Positions 26,087 through 37,035 of a stretch of 39,712 nucleotides of DNA are shown here, in pieces. This DNA is from Alphaproteobacteria bacterium (GTDB taxonomy: Bacteria > Pseudomonadota > Alphaproteobacteria > Caulobacterales > Parvularculaceae). The notes below the pieces were generated by a model. That model was not told where the DNA came from. It saw only the letters and a program-made list of their open reading frames with translations, and ran no database searches. The stretch lies in assembly GCA_013151255.1 (NCBI GenBank), contig JAADIQ010000100.1:1-39712 (forward strand), read 5' to 3'. Positions within the stretch are counted from its first letter, which is position 1; each line of letters opens with the position of its first letter. A program made the translations under genes and the position numbers.

Positions 26087-27861
26087 GCGGCCCTCGTATC
26101 AACAAGCTTGGGCGCCTCGCGGCGGCGTGATTTCAGCTGACGCGCAGACGACATCGCGCTGAGCACCGTATCGCGTGCGCCATCAACAATCACCCGCCCC
26201 TGGTCGAGCACAATGATGCGATCCACTAGCTTCACCATCGACATGCGGTGGGTGACGACCAGCAGCGTGCGCCCCTGCGTCGCCTTGTTCAACCGGGCGA
26301 TAAGCGCTGCTTCCGCATGGCTGTCCAGCGCGCTGGACGGCTCGTCAAGCAGCAACATCGACGGCTTTGGCGCCAGCGCGCGCGCCAGCGCAATCGCCTG
26401 GCGCTGGCCGCCGGACAAGCCCTCGCCGCGTTCGGCCAAATGTTGGTCATAGCCGCCCGACGACGCGCCGATAAACTCATGCACGCCGGCAATTTTCGCC
26501 GCCGCCAAAATATCGTCGTCCGACACCTTCTCCAGACCGAGCGCGATATTTTCTTTAATCGACCCTGAGAACAGACACACATCCTGGAGGACGGCGCCGA
26601 TATTGGAACGCAAATCCGACGGCCTGATCTGGCGGATATCGGTATCGTCAACCAGGACGGAACCCTCCGTCGGCTGATAAAGGCCGGTAATCTGGCGGAC
26701 AATCGTGCTCTTGCCGGAGCCGTTCTTGCCAAGGATCGCAACCCGCTCGCCAGGCTCGATGGTAAAGGAAACCTCATCGAGCGCACGCACGGTCTGGCCG
26801 GGATAGGCGAAACTGACTTCGCGAAATTCTATTTTGCCGGTGAGTTTGGGCCGCGCGAGGTAATTGCGCTTGGGGTCAATTTCCGACTTCGCGGTCATCA
26901 ACTCGTTGAGCGCCTTATAGGAGGCGAAGGCGCCATTGACGCGGCTTAAAAGCGAGGCGACCTGCGCCAGCGGGCCCATGGCGCGACCGGTGAGGATGAC
27001 GCTCGCAATCAACGCGCCCATGGTGATCTCATTGGCGCCAATCAGAAAGACGCCGATAACGACAACGCCGACTTGACTGAACTGCTGGGCAAAGCCGGCG
27101 ACATTAACCGCGAACTGATTTAAAAAACGCCCGATGGTCGAAGTTTTCGCCTGCTGCATCACGCCGGCGCGCCAGCGCGAACGCATCATGCTTCCGGCGT
27201 CAACGCTCTTGACCGTTTCAAGCCCGGCAATCGTCTCGATAAGGACGGCGTGTTTCAGATGGCCCTCCGCCATCGCCTGTTTGGTGCGCTTCATAATCAA
27301 CGGCTGAATAATCACGCCGGCGCCGATCGCCATCAAAACACCGGTGAGCGGCACCAGAGCAATAGGCCCGCCGATCATGGCGATCACTGCGATAAACAGA
27401 AAAATAAACGGTAAATCGACAACCGCAACCAGCGTTGCCGAACTAAAAAAGTCACGTAAGTTTTCAAACTCTTTCACCAGCCCGGCGATCGCGCCGGCGC
27501 CGCCGCGCCGCGCCTCAAGCTTCATATCCATGAGATTGTCAAAAATCGTCGCGCCAACCGTCGCATCGAGCCGCTGGCCGGCTATATCGATGAAATAGCC
27601 GCGCAATGATTTCAATATGAAGTCAAAAAGATGCGCGATGAGGACGCCAATCGTCAGCACCACCAGCGATTCAATCGCCTGGTTCGGCAGCACCCGATCA
27701 TAAACGGTCATGATAAAAAACGACGACACCAGAGCCAGCATATTGACAATCGCCGCCGCCAGGATGGTCTGTCCGTAAATTTTTGCGTTGTCGCGCAGCG
27801 GTCCAAACAGCCAGTGCTGCGTTGGAATAAGCGCGTTCATGAAGGCGCCAGGCTTAGCCAT
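26083..27861 (-). CDS. Type I secretion system permease/ATPase
   Basis: A 592-residue ABC exporter. The transmembrane domain spans about residues 30-310 with six predicted helices. The nucleotide-binding domain has Walker A GKNGSGKS at 378-385, signature LSGGQ at 482-486, Walker B LLLDEP around 503-508 and H-loop His538. It belongs to the LssB/LapB-type branch that powers export of RTX or adhesin proteins. The usual N-terminal C39-like domain (about 130 residues) is absent, so the protein begins almost at the membrane domain, which is shorter than the roughly 700-residue LapB form. It overlaps the TolC gene by 8 nt and the HlyD gene by 4 nt. Confidence 0.94.
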   Translation of the reverse strand: MAKPGAFMNALIPTQHWLFGPLRDNAKIYGQTILAAAIVNMLALVSSFFIMTVYDRVLPNQAIESLVVLTIGVLIAHLFDFILKSLRGYFIDIAGQRLDATVGATIFDNLMDMKLEARRGGAGAIAGLVKEFENLRDFFSSATLVAVVDLPFIFLFIAVIAMIGGPIALVPLTGVLMAIGAGVIIQPLIMKRTKQAMAEGHLKHAVLIETIAGLETVKSVDAGSMMRSRWRAGVMQQAKTSTIGRFLNQFAVNVAGFAQQFSQVGVVVIGVFLIGANEITMGALIASVILTGRAMGPLAQVASLLSRVNGAFASYKALNELMTAKSEIDPKRNYLARPKLTGKIEFREVSFAYPGQTVRALDEVSFTIEPGERVAILGKNGSGKSTIVRQITGLYQPTEGSVLVDDTDIRQIRPSDLRSNIGAVLQDVCLFSGSIKENIALGLEKVSDDDILAAAKIAGVHEFIGASSGGYDQHLAERGEGLSGGQRQAIALARALAPKPSMLLLDEPSSALDSHAEAALIARLNKATQGRTLLVVTHRMSMVKLVDRIIVLDQGRVIVDGARDTVLSAMSSARQLKSRRREAPKLVDTRAA

Positions 27862-29392
27862 CTACACCCTCGCTTATGACGTCTGCATATTCGTTCATCG
27901 GCGAGAAAAACCGCAGCAAATCACCGGTGTGCTCCATCAGCGCATAAGTCGCCATATCGCGATTGGCCAGGCCGACAAGATAGGCGACGCCGGATTCAAA
28001 ATAATCATTTTCCGCCTGCAGAACATCGATAAGGCCTCCGCGCGCCACACGATATCGCTCCAGAATAAGCTCGCGACTTTGGTCATTGGCGATGATAGCG
28101 GCCTCAAGCGCGTCAAGGCGCGCCGCCGCGCCCTCGCGGCGCTCAAAAGCTATGGCGGCGTCGCGGGCGATTTCGCGGCGCGCCTGGTCCTCGCCAAATT
28201 TCGCCTGGCGCGCCCGCGAGCTGGCTTGGGCAATATCGGCCGCACGGGCGCCGCCGCCGAAGATGTCGTAATTGAGATTGAGGCCGGCGCGGACGTCAAA
28301 ATCGTTGCCGCTATCGAAAACATCGAACTTAGTTGCGTTGACCGACACCCGCACTTCAGGAAGCCGTGCGCCTTTTGCGGCTTTGTATTCAGCCCGTGAT
28401 GCGTCCGCGCGCGCGGTGGCGACGGCGATTTCGGGGTTATTCTGGATTGCTGCGGTTGCCGCCTGCTCGCGGCTTTTTACGACAACCGTATCGAAGGATG
28501 GCCGCGTCAGAGCGCCCGGCTTCTCAGCAAAGAATTCCTCGTAGCGAATTTCCGCCAATCGCTCAGCTTCGCGAATTTGAGCAACCCGCGCCCGCGCCGC
28601 CGCAAGACGGCCCACGGTGCGCATGATATCCGCGCGCGCGCTTGCGCCCAGTCGTTCACGCTCCTTGACGTCGCTGAGGATTTTTTCATGGCGACGGATA
28701 AACGCCTCGCCAAGCGCCAATAACGCCTGTTGAGTCAACAGGTCGTGATAGGCGCCCAGCGCTGTGAATGATAAATTATTGATACGGGTGCTGATTGAGT
28801 TTTTAAATTCAGAATGGCGCGCCCGCGCGCTTTTAATGCGCTGGAATGTCGCGCCGCCGTCAAAGATAAGTTGGGACGCGGAAACGCCCGCCTTGAATTG
28901 CTCGCGCGGCCGCAACGATTCAACCACATTGTCCGTCCCGGTTGCAAAGTCGCGGGTCAGCACATAATCACCGGTTACTTGCGCCGACAATTGCGGATAA
29001 AGCGCGGAACGTGCGCGCCGCGCGCCGGCCCTGGTTTCATCGAGTGTGGAAACCTGACGGTGATAGGCGGGATGGCGCCCGACGGCGCGGCGTATCTGCG
29101 CGCGGAATTTTTCGCCGCCGCTGGATGCATTGAGTACAAACGCCGCCGGCCCGAGCGCAGCGGCAAGTTGGGGATTGGCCCTTACCGCCGCCGGCGACGG
29201 CAATATGCTCGGCGCCGAAAGTCCAGAACCCGCATTTGCGTCTTGCGTCTCCACAACACGCAACGGCGCCACGATGTCGGCCGGATATAAAGCCCCCTCA
29301 GCCGTGCTTTGGGCGGAAGCATGCGCGCCCCACCCAAGCAGAATTCCTGAAATTGATGCGCCCATCAGCAAGCTAAATTTACGCGCGGCCAT
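27854..29392 (-). CDS. TolC family outer membrane protein of type I secretion
   Basis: A 512-residue TolC-type channel. It has a Sec signal peptide ending near residue 27 (MGASISGILLGWGAHASAQS). An approximately 70-residue Ala-rich mature N-terminus comes before the first TolC helix (RAQIRRAVGRHPAYHRQVSTLDETRAGARRARSALYPQLSAQVTGDY). The repeated structure ends with RYRVARGGLIDVLQAENDYFESGVAYLVGLANRDMATYALMEHTGDLLRFF, typical of the second TolC repeat. It is the first gene of the tolC-ABC-hlyD operon. The intergenic region before it probably contains the promoter. Confidence 0.93.
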   Translation of the reverse strand: MAARKFSLLMGASISGILLGWGAHASAQSTAEGALYPADIVAPLRVVETQDANAGSGLSAPSILPSPAAVRANPQLAAALGPAAFVLNASSGGEKFRAQIRRAVGRHPAYHRQVSTLDETRAGARRARSALYPQLSAQVTGDYVLTRDFATGTDNVVESLRPREQFKAGVSASQLIFDGGATFQRIKSARARHSEFKNSISTRINNLSFTALGAYHDLLTQQALLALGEAFIRRHEKILSDVKERERLGASARADIMRTVGRLAAARARVAQIREAERLAEIRYEEFFAEKPGALTRPSFDTVVVKSREQAATAAIQNNPEIAVATARADASRAEYKAAKGARLPEVRVSVNATKFDVFDSGNDFDVRAGLNLNYDIFGGGARAADIAQASSRARQAKFGEDQARREIARDAAIAFERREGAAARLDALEAAIIANDQSRELILERYRVARGGLIDVLQAENDYFESGVAYLVGLANRDMATYALMEHTGDLLRFFSPMNEYADVISEGVDG

Positions 29393-29705
29393 AAACTACC
29401 CACTGCTCATACTACAGGTTGAACCAAACGACACATGCCCGTGGCGGGAATACGTTAAGGTTAACGAATCCAGTAATAGGCATTTATCGCTGACAAAGGT
29501 TTAATCGGGCCGGTTGGTCAACGGTTTCAGGCTAAAGCGAGGCATGAAATTTTGTTAAAAGATTCTCGCAACGCTTTTAAGCAGTTTTTAATAAAGTGCT
29601 TCGGTCTGGTATCAATGGCTATTGGCTGGTTTCAGACCCTGCCGGTTGCGTTTTTTATCCACCGCCGAGCCGTATGTTTTTCCTGACAAATTGGCGCAAA
29701 TGGCG
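29393..29705. other. Intergenic region upstream of the type I secretion operon
   Basis: 313 bp between the flippase end and the TolC start, both on the minus strand. It holds a short palindrome CGTTAAGGTTAACG near 29454-29467 and a pair TTAAAAG/CTTTTAA near 29554-29579 separated by 12 nt. Neither is a convincing terminator, and the TTAA pair spacing of 2 nt does not fit a CtrA site (TTAA-N7-TTAA). No coding sequence is seen. The region must hold the promoter of the secretion operon. Confidence 0.5.
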
Positions 29706-31091
29706 TCAGAAGGCCGGAATAAGTCCGGCGTTGATCGCCGCATGCACCGCCCAGTTGCCGCCGAACCCAATGAGATATCCCACCGCCGCGACGCCAAAGA
29801 TGAATAATTCTTCAGAAACTTTCAACAGCCCGCGACGGTGCAGATGCCACCAGAAAAACGGCAGCAGCACGACTTCCGTCAAGCTCATCACCACAATGAC
29901 GGCGAGCGGTCCGATTTGGAAATAAGCGATCGGCGCGGCCCCGAGCACCCAGGCCAACCTCAAAATATTCGCAACCAAGGTGATGCGAATAAAGCCCATA
30001 GCAACCAGCGCCTGCTCTGCGGGCACTGAACTCAGTCTGGCGAGCGGCTGCAGGCACAAAATCGCCAGGTAAAAGCCGGCGCCGAGGTAGTTATCGTTGA
30101 AAAGGATTCTGATGATGAGTTCCGCGCCGCCGATAACGCCGCCAGCGCCGAATGCTAACAATAGCGTTACCTGTCTGCGCGATGCATAAAATACATCCGC
30201 CGCTTTTTCCGGCGCCTCACGAACAACTTGCGCAAACCGAGGATAAAAAACACGCATAACATACTCGCCTATGACAGTGAGAATAGTCATCGCAAGCGCT
30301 GACGCCAGCATGTATTTCCCAAGCTCGGCAAGTGGAAAGAATTTTGCGAGAAAGAATTTATCCGTCTGTGTCAGGACAATGCTTATCATACTGGCTGGAA
30401 TGACAAACCGACAAAACCGCCACAGATCGAGCACATGCTCGCGGTCTAGTCGAAAACGGATCGGCGGGCCTTTCACCAGCGTATAACTCACCACCAGAGT
30501 AAAAACAGAACTTACGAACATCGAAATGATAATCGCCCAGAAATTTCTGAGAAAGTATGCAGCGATAATCGTGACGGTGGTGGCAAACAGAAATTTTACA
30601 AAATCGATTAGCGTCAACCGAATAACTCTTCTGGCGCGCTCATTGGTTAAAAAACCCAATGACGTAAGGCCTTCAATGAGTATAAATGCCGACGCCATTC
30701 TTATTGCCGGGCTCACTTCCGGCGCCGAATAGATATTTGCAAAGAAATCTGCGCCGACGAACATAATGGTCGCAAGAAAGATATTGCGTATAAACCGTAT
30801 CGTCCAAACTGTCTGGACAAGCTCGTCGCTCGCCGTCGGATGGCGTGTTACATAGGCGCGCAGCCCAAGATCCGACAGCATTACCAGGACGTACCAAATC
30901 GACACCACAATCGCGACGACGCCAAAGGCTTCCGGAACTAGAAGCCGCGTCAAAATCAGATTGCTGCCCAGGCGCAGAATGCTGGTAGCCGCCTGCAAGA
31001 TGATCAACAGGCTCGACCCGTCGCCCAAATAAGGCCTTACGCGTGAGACAAGCCGGATGGGATCAGGAACGGCGGACAAACCGGGCTCCAT
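29706..31091 (-). CDS. Wzx-like oligosaccharide flippase
   Basis: A 461-residue multi-spanning protein of the polysaccharide transport/MOP superfamily. About a dozen hydrophobic segments are visible. The N-terminal LLIILQAATSILRLGSNLILTRLLVPEAFGVVAIV with its TRLL-PEAFG element is the family hallmark, and GEYVMRVFYPRFAQV recurs in the middle. Such proteins flip lipid-linked sugar units across the inner membrane. The start at MEPGLSAV (31091) gives normal length; the open frame beyond lies inside the O-antigen ligase gene. That places a 29-bp overlap with the preceding gene, indicating tight coupling. Confidence 0.9.
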   Translation of the reverse strand: MEPGLSAVPDPIRLVSRVRPYLGDGSSLLIILQAATSILRLGSNLILTRLLVPEAFGVVAIVVSIWYVLVMLSDLGLRAYVTRHPTASDELVQTVWTIRFIRNIFLATIMFVGADFFANIYSAPEVSPAIRMASAFILIEGLTSLGFLTNERARRVIRLTLIDFVKFLFATTVTIIAAYFLRNFWAIIISMFVSSVFTLVVSYTLVKGPPIRFRLDREHVLDLWRFCRFVIPASMISIVLTQTDKFFLAKFFPLAELGKYMLASALAMTILTVIGEYVMRVFYPRFAQVVREAPEKAADVFYASRRQVTLLLAFGAGGVIGGAELIIRILFNDNYLGAGFYLAILCLQPLARLSSVPAEQALVAMGFIRITLVANILRLAWVLGAAPIAYFQIGPLAVIVVMSLTEVVLLPFFWWHLHRRGLLKVSEELFIFGVAAVGYLIGFGGNWAVHAAINAGLIPAF

Positions 31092-32643
31092 AGGGTAAAT
31101 GCGCGCGCGAATTAGACGCGCTTGGCGGTGGTGAGGGGTCTTGCGCGGGTGGAATTTCGACATGGTGTTCAGGCGTGGCGCCAGGCAGCGCGCCGACCCG
31201 GACTTGCGCTGCCATAAGTCCGAGAATGACAAACCCATATTGCCAGATATACGAGACCCAACTTATCGTCGCTATCATTGCGAGATAACCAATATGAGTT
31301 GCGATCAACAACACAACAGTCCTGCGCGCACCCGCCGCCTTAGCGCCAATATCACGGCCAAACGGCATGCGTCCCAACGTCGCGACACCGGCGTGCAACA
31401 CCAGCAAGTTTGCTCCAAAGAAAAGCGAAAACCCAACCAGCCCATAATGCAGGGAAAGCTGGATATAGACATTCACCAGATCGATGATGCCTTCTCCCTG
31501 GCGTAAATGAGCAAATCGCGGCGACTCTAAAAAATCCGCGGACCCAAATAACGGCCTTTCTGCAATTTGCTTCATGCTCGTACGCAACAAATCTGCGCGA
31601 TAATCAATCGTGCCATACTCGTCGCTCAGCAACGCACTGTCCTGGAATACAAGAACCAGGATTGTGGCAACGCCTGCAATGAGGGAAAGCAATAATATTT
31701 GGCGGCCGGATTTATTTAGTGTGGACAATAAAAAATAAGACCCAACGATTAGCATAGCCGCCAACCACCCGCCCCGGGCGCCTGTGGTGAATAGTACAAA
31801 CGCAAAAACACCCGAAAAAGCGATCGCATAAATCTTTGGGTATTCCTTGGCGGCCTGAAAAACAAACACTGCCGTAATCGCAACGCCCATCACAAATCCG
31901 AGAAGTGTTCCGCCTAAAGTCGCGCTGATTCTTAAAAACCCGTTGCGATACTCCGTAAACGACTTTGCGAAAATATGTTCGCTTAAATGAACATAATAAT
32001 TCCAACGCCACAGCGTGGAAAAAATACCTATACCGGCAAGAATGATCGCACTCACAAACAATGCCCTGACGGCGTTGTCTACTTCAGCCTGAGTGGTCAA
32101 CGCGCGGCTGATGGCGAAATAGGGTATAATCACCAACAGGAACTGATCGAATAAGGCTCTTAGCATGCTGGTAAACGGCAAATCTCGAATAGACATGACG
32201 CCGGTCAGCAACACAAAGATAACCAACAGCCTACCGACGGTTTTCAAATGCTGGGGCGGCCGTGACATGAGGTTCTTGACAAAAATCGGGCCTAATAAAA
32301 TAAGCGTCGTGATTTTGGCGTAGTCAAGACTGATAAGGTAATTCAGCCCCGGGAAAGGCAGGTTCAAACTAAGTCCCGCAGGGATCGCAACCATAGCGCC
32401 GATATAAAGATAGACCCTTTCAGCCGGTCGCGCCGGCGCGACAATCAATAGCGTGAGGCTGATCAGAGCAAATACAAGCCATTTGTTGCCAATTAGAAAT
32501 GCAAAGACTGCGACCGACACCCAGACTGCGACAATTCTGAAAAGGCAAAAGGCGCCCCCGCGCGGCGCCGACACAAAGGCGACCATCGCTGAGAAGGCGG
32601 TAAAAAAGATGCTTATCAATCCGCCGAGCATTCCGTGGCGCAC
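31063..32643 (-). CDS. O-antigen ligase/polymerase family protein
   Basis: A 526-residue integral membrane protein with about twelve hydrophobic segments and one large periplasmic loop. The loop contains TTGARGGWLAAML, the Arg-containing segment of the Wzy_C/WaaL domain, and QLSLHYGLVGFSLFF, matching the conserved x-H/N-x-YG element. The last 50 residues are Pro/Ala-rich and cytoplasmic. It either joins polysaccharide to lipid A-core or polymerises repeats; sequence cannot separate these. A GTG is used at 32643; an ATG four codons in (32631) is an alternative. It sits between the GT4 and flippase genes in one operon. Confidence 0.87.
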   Translation of the reverse strand: MRHGMLGGLISIFFTAFSAMVAFVSAPRGGAFCLFRIVAVWVSVAVFAFLIGNKWLVFALISLTLLIVAPARPAERVYLYIGAMVAIPAGLSLNLPFPGLNYLISLDYAKITTLILLGPIFVKNLMSRPPQHLKTVGRLLVIFVLLTGVMSIRDLPFTSMLRALFDQFLLVIIPYFAISRALTTQAEVDNAVRALFVSAIILAGIGIFSTLWRWNYYVHLSEHIFAKSFTEYRNGFLRISATLGGTLLGFVMGVAITAVFVFQAAKEYPKIYAIAFSGVFAFVLFTTGARGGWLAAMLIVGSYFLLSTLNKSGRQILLLSLIAGVATILVLVFQDSALLSDEYGTIDYRADLLRTSMKQIAERPLFGSADFLESPRFAHLRQGEGIIDLVNVYIQLSLHYGLVGFSLFFGANLLVLHAGVATLGRMPFGRDIGAKAAGARRTVVLLIATHIGYLAMIATISWVSYIWQYGFVILGLMAAQVRVGALPGATPEHHVEIPPAQDPSPPPSASNSRAHLPYGARFVRRS

Positions 32644-32653
32644 CCTTCACTAA

Positions 32654-33877
32654 CTATTGTAACATTGCTCCGACTGCGTCTGTCGGGTTATTTGCGATAA
32701 CATGCTGATAAAAATTCAGCGCTTTCATAGCGACCTTTTCGGGCGACAGATGCGTAATCGCCGTTTGCCGCCCGGTTGCGCCAAGCTGTTGCGCCCTTTC
32801 GGGATGTTCAATCAACGATGAAATACGCGCTTCAAGAGCCTCAGGGTCGTTAACATTTGCAAGCAGCAAGTCCTCGTCGTTGCGAAGATATTCTGTCAGA
32901 CCTTCGGTCGCCGACGCCACCACAGGGCACCCAAGCGCGAGCGCTTCAGTAACCGCATAGGGGAAGCACTCAAACCGCGAGGCGGAAATGCAGACCAGGG
33001 CCCGGCGGCGCAATTCATCCGCGCGTGCGCGGCTCACCGGCCCCAGAAAATCAACACGCGCGAAAACGTCGTCACTCAGATGCGCGCGTGCGTATTCTTC
33101 GAAGTGCTGAACGCGCCCATCCGCCCGTTCAATACCAATGTCTTTCCCGAGCATAACCAGTTTCAAATCCGCGTGACGCGCCGCCAACCCGGAAAATGCA
33201 GAAAGCATGATGTCCGCGCCTTTGATCGAATCAAAACGTCCGACAAACAGCAACATATTATGATCGCACCCATCGAGGCGCCACGCATCGGCGGAGATTT
33301 CTACTGGGTTTGGGATCGCGGTTCCGAAGCCTTCATCCAGACCATAATGGGACGCAACCTTGTCGAGAACGGATCGCGATGGGCAAGTCACAGCCCGGCT
33401 CGCGCGCATCGCAACACCTTCGGCATCGATACGTTGGCGATTGCGCTCCTCAATCTTTCCTTGATGAACGAGGAAGTGCGGGCCATGCAGGCGCGTGACG
33501 ACTGGCGTATTTATTAGTTTTTGCAAATGGTATGGGTGGCCAAACGACTCTTCGATTTCGATCAGATCAAACGGCGCGCTTTGCGATGCTCTGCCAATTG
33601 CCTCTGCTATGGCGCGCGCATAAGGTTTGTTGTCGGGCGCATGCTCGCCGCTTATCCGGCGATGAATGGCTTTAGCGGCCCTTTCCCAAATCGGCTGCTT
33701 TATGGGGCCAAGCTGAAATACATCGCGCTCGCTCTCTGTCCCAATCAATCTCGGAGTGATGACAACGCATTCATGGCCAGCCTTTCGCAGCGCTCTGGTC
33801 ATGATATCGACATAGGTCGCGATACCGTTTTGAGCTTGCGCCACGGGCCATGCCGGCGAGAAAAAGGCGATTTTCAT
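32654..33877 (-). CDS. Glycosyltransferase family 4
   Basis: A 407-residue GT-B fold glycosyltransferase. The N-terminal domain starts MKIAFFSPAWPVAQAQNGIATYVDIMTRALRKAGHECVVITP (glycine-rich acceptor loop). The C-terminal donor-binding domain contains LLFVGRFDSIKGADIMLSA and SRFECFPYAVTEALALGCPVVASATEGLTEYL with the E-x7-E pair of family GT4. The start is set at MKIAFF; ten codons of open frame before it are not supported. It is the first gene of the GT4-ligase-flippase operon, about 80 bp downstream of the tRNA-His gene on the same strand. Confidence 0.9.
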   Translation of the reverse strand: MKIAFFSPAWPVAQAQNGIATYVDIMTRALRKAGHECVVITPRLIGTESERDVFQLGPIKQPIWERAAKAIHRRISGEHAPDNKPYARAIAEAIGRASQSAPFDLIEIEESFGHPYHLQKLINTPVVTRLHGPHFLVHQGKIEERNRQRIDAEGVAMRASRAVTCPSRSVLDKVASHYGLDEGFGTAIPNPVEISADAWRLDGCDHNMLLFVGRFDSIKGADIMLSAFSGLAARHADLKLVMLGKDIGIERADGRVQHFEEYARAHLSDDVFARVDFLGPVSRARADELRRRALVCISASRFECFPYAVTEALALGCPVVASATEGLTEYLRNDEDLLLANVNDPEALEARISSLIEHPERAQQLGATGRQTAITHLSPEKVAMKALNFYQHVIANNPTDAVGAMLQ

Positions 33878-33953
33878 AAAACACCAAAGGACATACGCCG
33901 CGCGCATGCGAGACCTGCGCCAGTTTGAAGCCTATTTTGTAAGGATTTGTTAA

Positions 33954-34030
33954 TGGTACCGCCTCCCCGGATTGAACGGGGGACCTCTTGATCCACAATC
34001 AAGCGCTCTAACCAACTGAGCTAAGGCGGC
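33954..34030 (-). tRNA. tRNA-His (anticodon GTG), alphaproteobacterial type without G-1
   Basis: 77 nt including encoded CCA. The acceptor stem is GCCGCCU paired with AGGCGGU, so the first pair is G1-U72. The D arm is GCTC...GAGC, the anticodon stem CTTGA/TCAAG holds the loop TTGTGGA with anticodon GTG, and the T arm is CCCCG-TTCAATC-CGGGG. The discriminator is A73. The base just before G1 is A, so the G-1 that marks tRNA-His in most bacteria is not encoded. Absence of G-1 with U72/A73 is the known variant of a large alphaproteobacterial clade. Confidence 0.95.
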
Positions 34031-34048
34031 TCATAACTTTCTCAAAGC

Positions 34049-34069
34049 AAAAACAAGGGCCTGGCCCTT
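34049..34069 (-). terminator. Intrinsic terminator after ccmD and the remnant
   Basis: On the minus strand AAGGGC-CAG-GCCCTT forms a 6-bp stem with a 3-nt loop (34055-34069), immediately followed by GTTTTT. This is a fair Rho-independent terminator for transcripts coming through ccmD. It lies only about 20 bp before the tRNA-His gene and would insulate it. Confidence 0.6.
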
Positions 34070-34163
34070 ATTCGCTCTCCCCGGTCTCGCCAGCGTCGAC
34101 TGTCTTCCCCGGCTCCAAAGGCGGCATCGAATAGCGGACCCGGCCGTTGTTGTAAATCGCATA
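34068..34163 (-). other. In-frame open stretch following the ccmD stop; possible gene remnant
   Basis: Directly after the ccmD stop codon the same frame stays open for 31 codons (YAIYNNGRVRYSMPPLEPG, then an acidic end GETGESE) and stops with a TAA embedded in the terminator stem. It has no usable start. The sequence looks protein-like and ends where a gene normally would, so it may be the tail of a lost gene; I do not recognise the family. It could equally be chance. Confidence 0.25.
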
Positions 34164-34334
34164 TTAGGAGCGCGGCCGGGCGGCGCCTTCGGCGTCAAAC
34201 CGGGATAGCTGTCGCTGCAGGGCGCGCCCGCGACGCCATATCGCCAGGGACAGACCGCCAATGACCAGCGCGGAAACGATATAGGCCGGCCACACAAAGC
34301 GAGCGTAGCCGCCCATCTGTAGAAATTCGCTCAT
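34164..34334 (-). CDS. ccmD: Haem exporter protein CcmD
   Basis: A 56-residue single-span membrane protein. MSEFLQMGGYARFVWPAYIVSALVIGGLSLAIWRRGRAL shows the CcmD pattern: a short periplasmic segment with MGGYA..VWPAY, one helix, and a positively charged cytoplasmic tail. CcmD holds holo-CcmE to the CcmABC complex and helps release it. It is normally between ccmC and ccmE. Here ccmC and ccmE overlap each other on the far side of ccmFGHI, while ccmD stands alone 4 kb away on the same strand as them. It diverges from ccmF across 170 bp. Confidence 0.88.
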   Translation of the reverse strand: MSEFLQMGGYARFVWPAYIVSALVIGGLSLAIWRRGRALQRQLSRFDAEGAARPRS

Positions 34335-34504
34335 GCTGGATTGTCCTGTAGCAACGCCGACTTTGCAACATCGGCAACATTGCCGCCCTTGGCGCTGCGA
34401 CATTTCGCCTGCTACACCCCATATGCCGCGCCGGGCGGCGTGCTATTTTCCGCCAAACCGGCGCGATAATAGCAGCGCGGCGAGGCAACGAGACAGGACC
34501 CCTT

Positions 34505-36486
<1,982 letters not shown>

Positions 36487-36490
<4 letters not shown>

Positions 36491-37035
36491 AGCGTATGGT
36501 TTTCCTGGCGCCGTTGGCGCTCTTCGTTGTGCTCGGAATATATTTCGCCGTCGGCCTGACGCGCGATCCCTCCTACATGCCATCCGCGCTGATCGACCAG
36601 CCGCTGCCGGTGTTTGATCTCGCGGCGATTGAGGGCGAGGAACGCGGCTTTGCGACCAGCGATCTCGACGGCGAGGTGGCGCTGATCAATTTCTTTGGCT
36701 CCTGGTGCATCAGCTGCATTGTCGAGCATCCGGTATTGATGGATATCGCCGCGCGCGAGGAGGTTATCATCGCCGGCATCGACTGGAAGGACAAACCCGG
36801 CGCCGGCGCACGCTGGCTCGAACAACGCGGCAATCCTTACGACTTTATCGGCGACGACCCCACGGGCCGCACCGCGATTGATTTTGGCATTACCGGCGCG
36901 CCGGAAACGTTTATCATCGATCGCAAGGGCCGCATTCGTTATCGCTTTGCCGGCCCGATCACGCCGTTAATCTGGAAGCGGGATTTAAAACCGCTGGTGG
37001 AGCAATTGCGCCAGGAGGGCGATGATGGGCCGTAG
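36487..37035 (+). CDS. ccmG: Thiol:disulfide interchange protein CcmG/DsbE
   Basis: A 182-residue membrane-anchored periplasmic thioredoxin-like protein that keeps apocytochrome c (and CcmH) cysteines reduced for haem attachment. An N-terminal anchor ([19 protein letters not shown]) is followed by the thioredoxin fold. The active site is W73-C74-I-S-C77, and [12 protein letters not shown] holds the cis-Pro loop. The start overlaps the ccmF stop by 4 nt (ATGA) and the end overlaps ccmH by 14 nt, as expected for a translationally coupled operon. Confidence 0.95.

Noticed and set aside
29452-29470. TTAA-rich palindrome upstream of the TolC gene as a CtrA site
   Set aside because: The TTAA elements are separated by 2 nt, not the 7 nt of a CtrA box.
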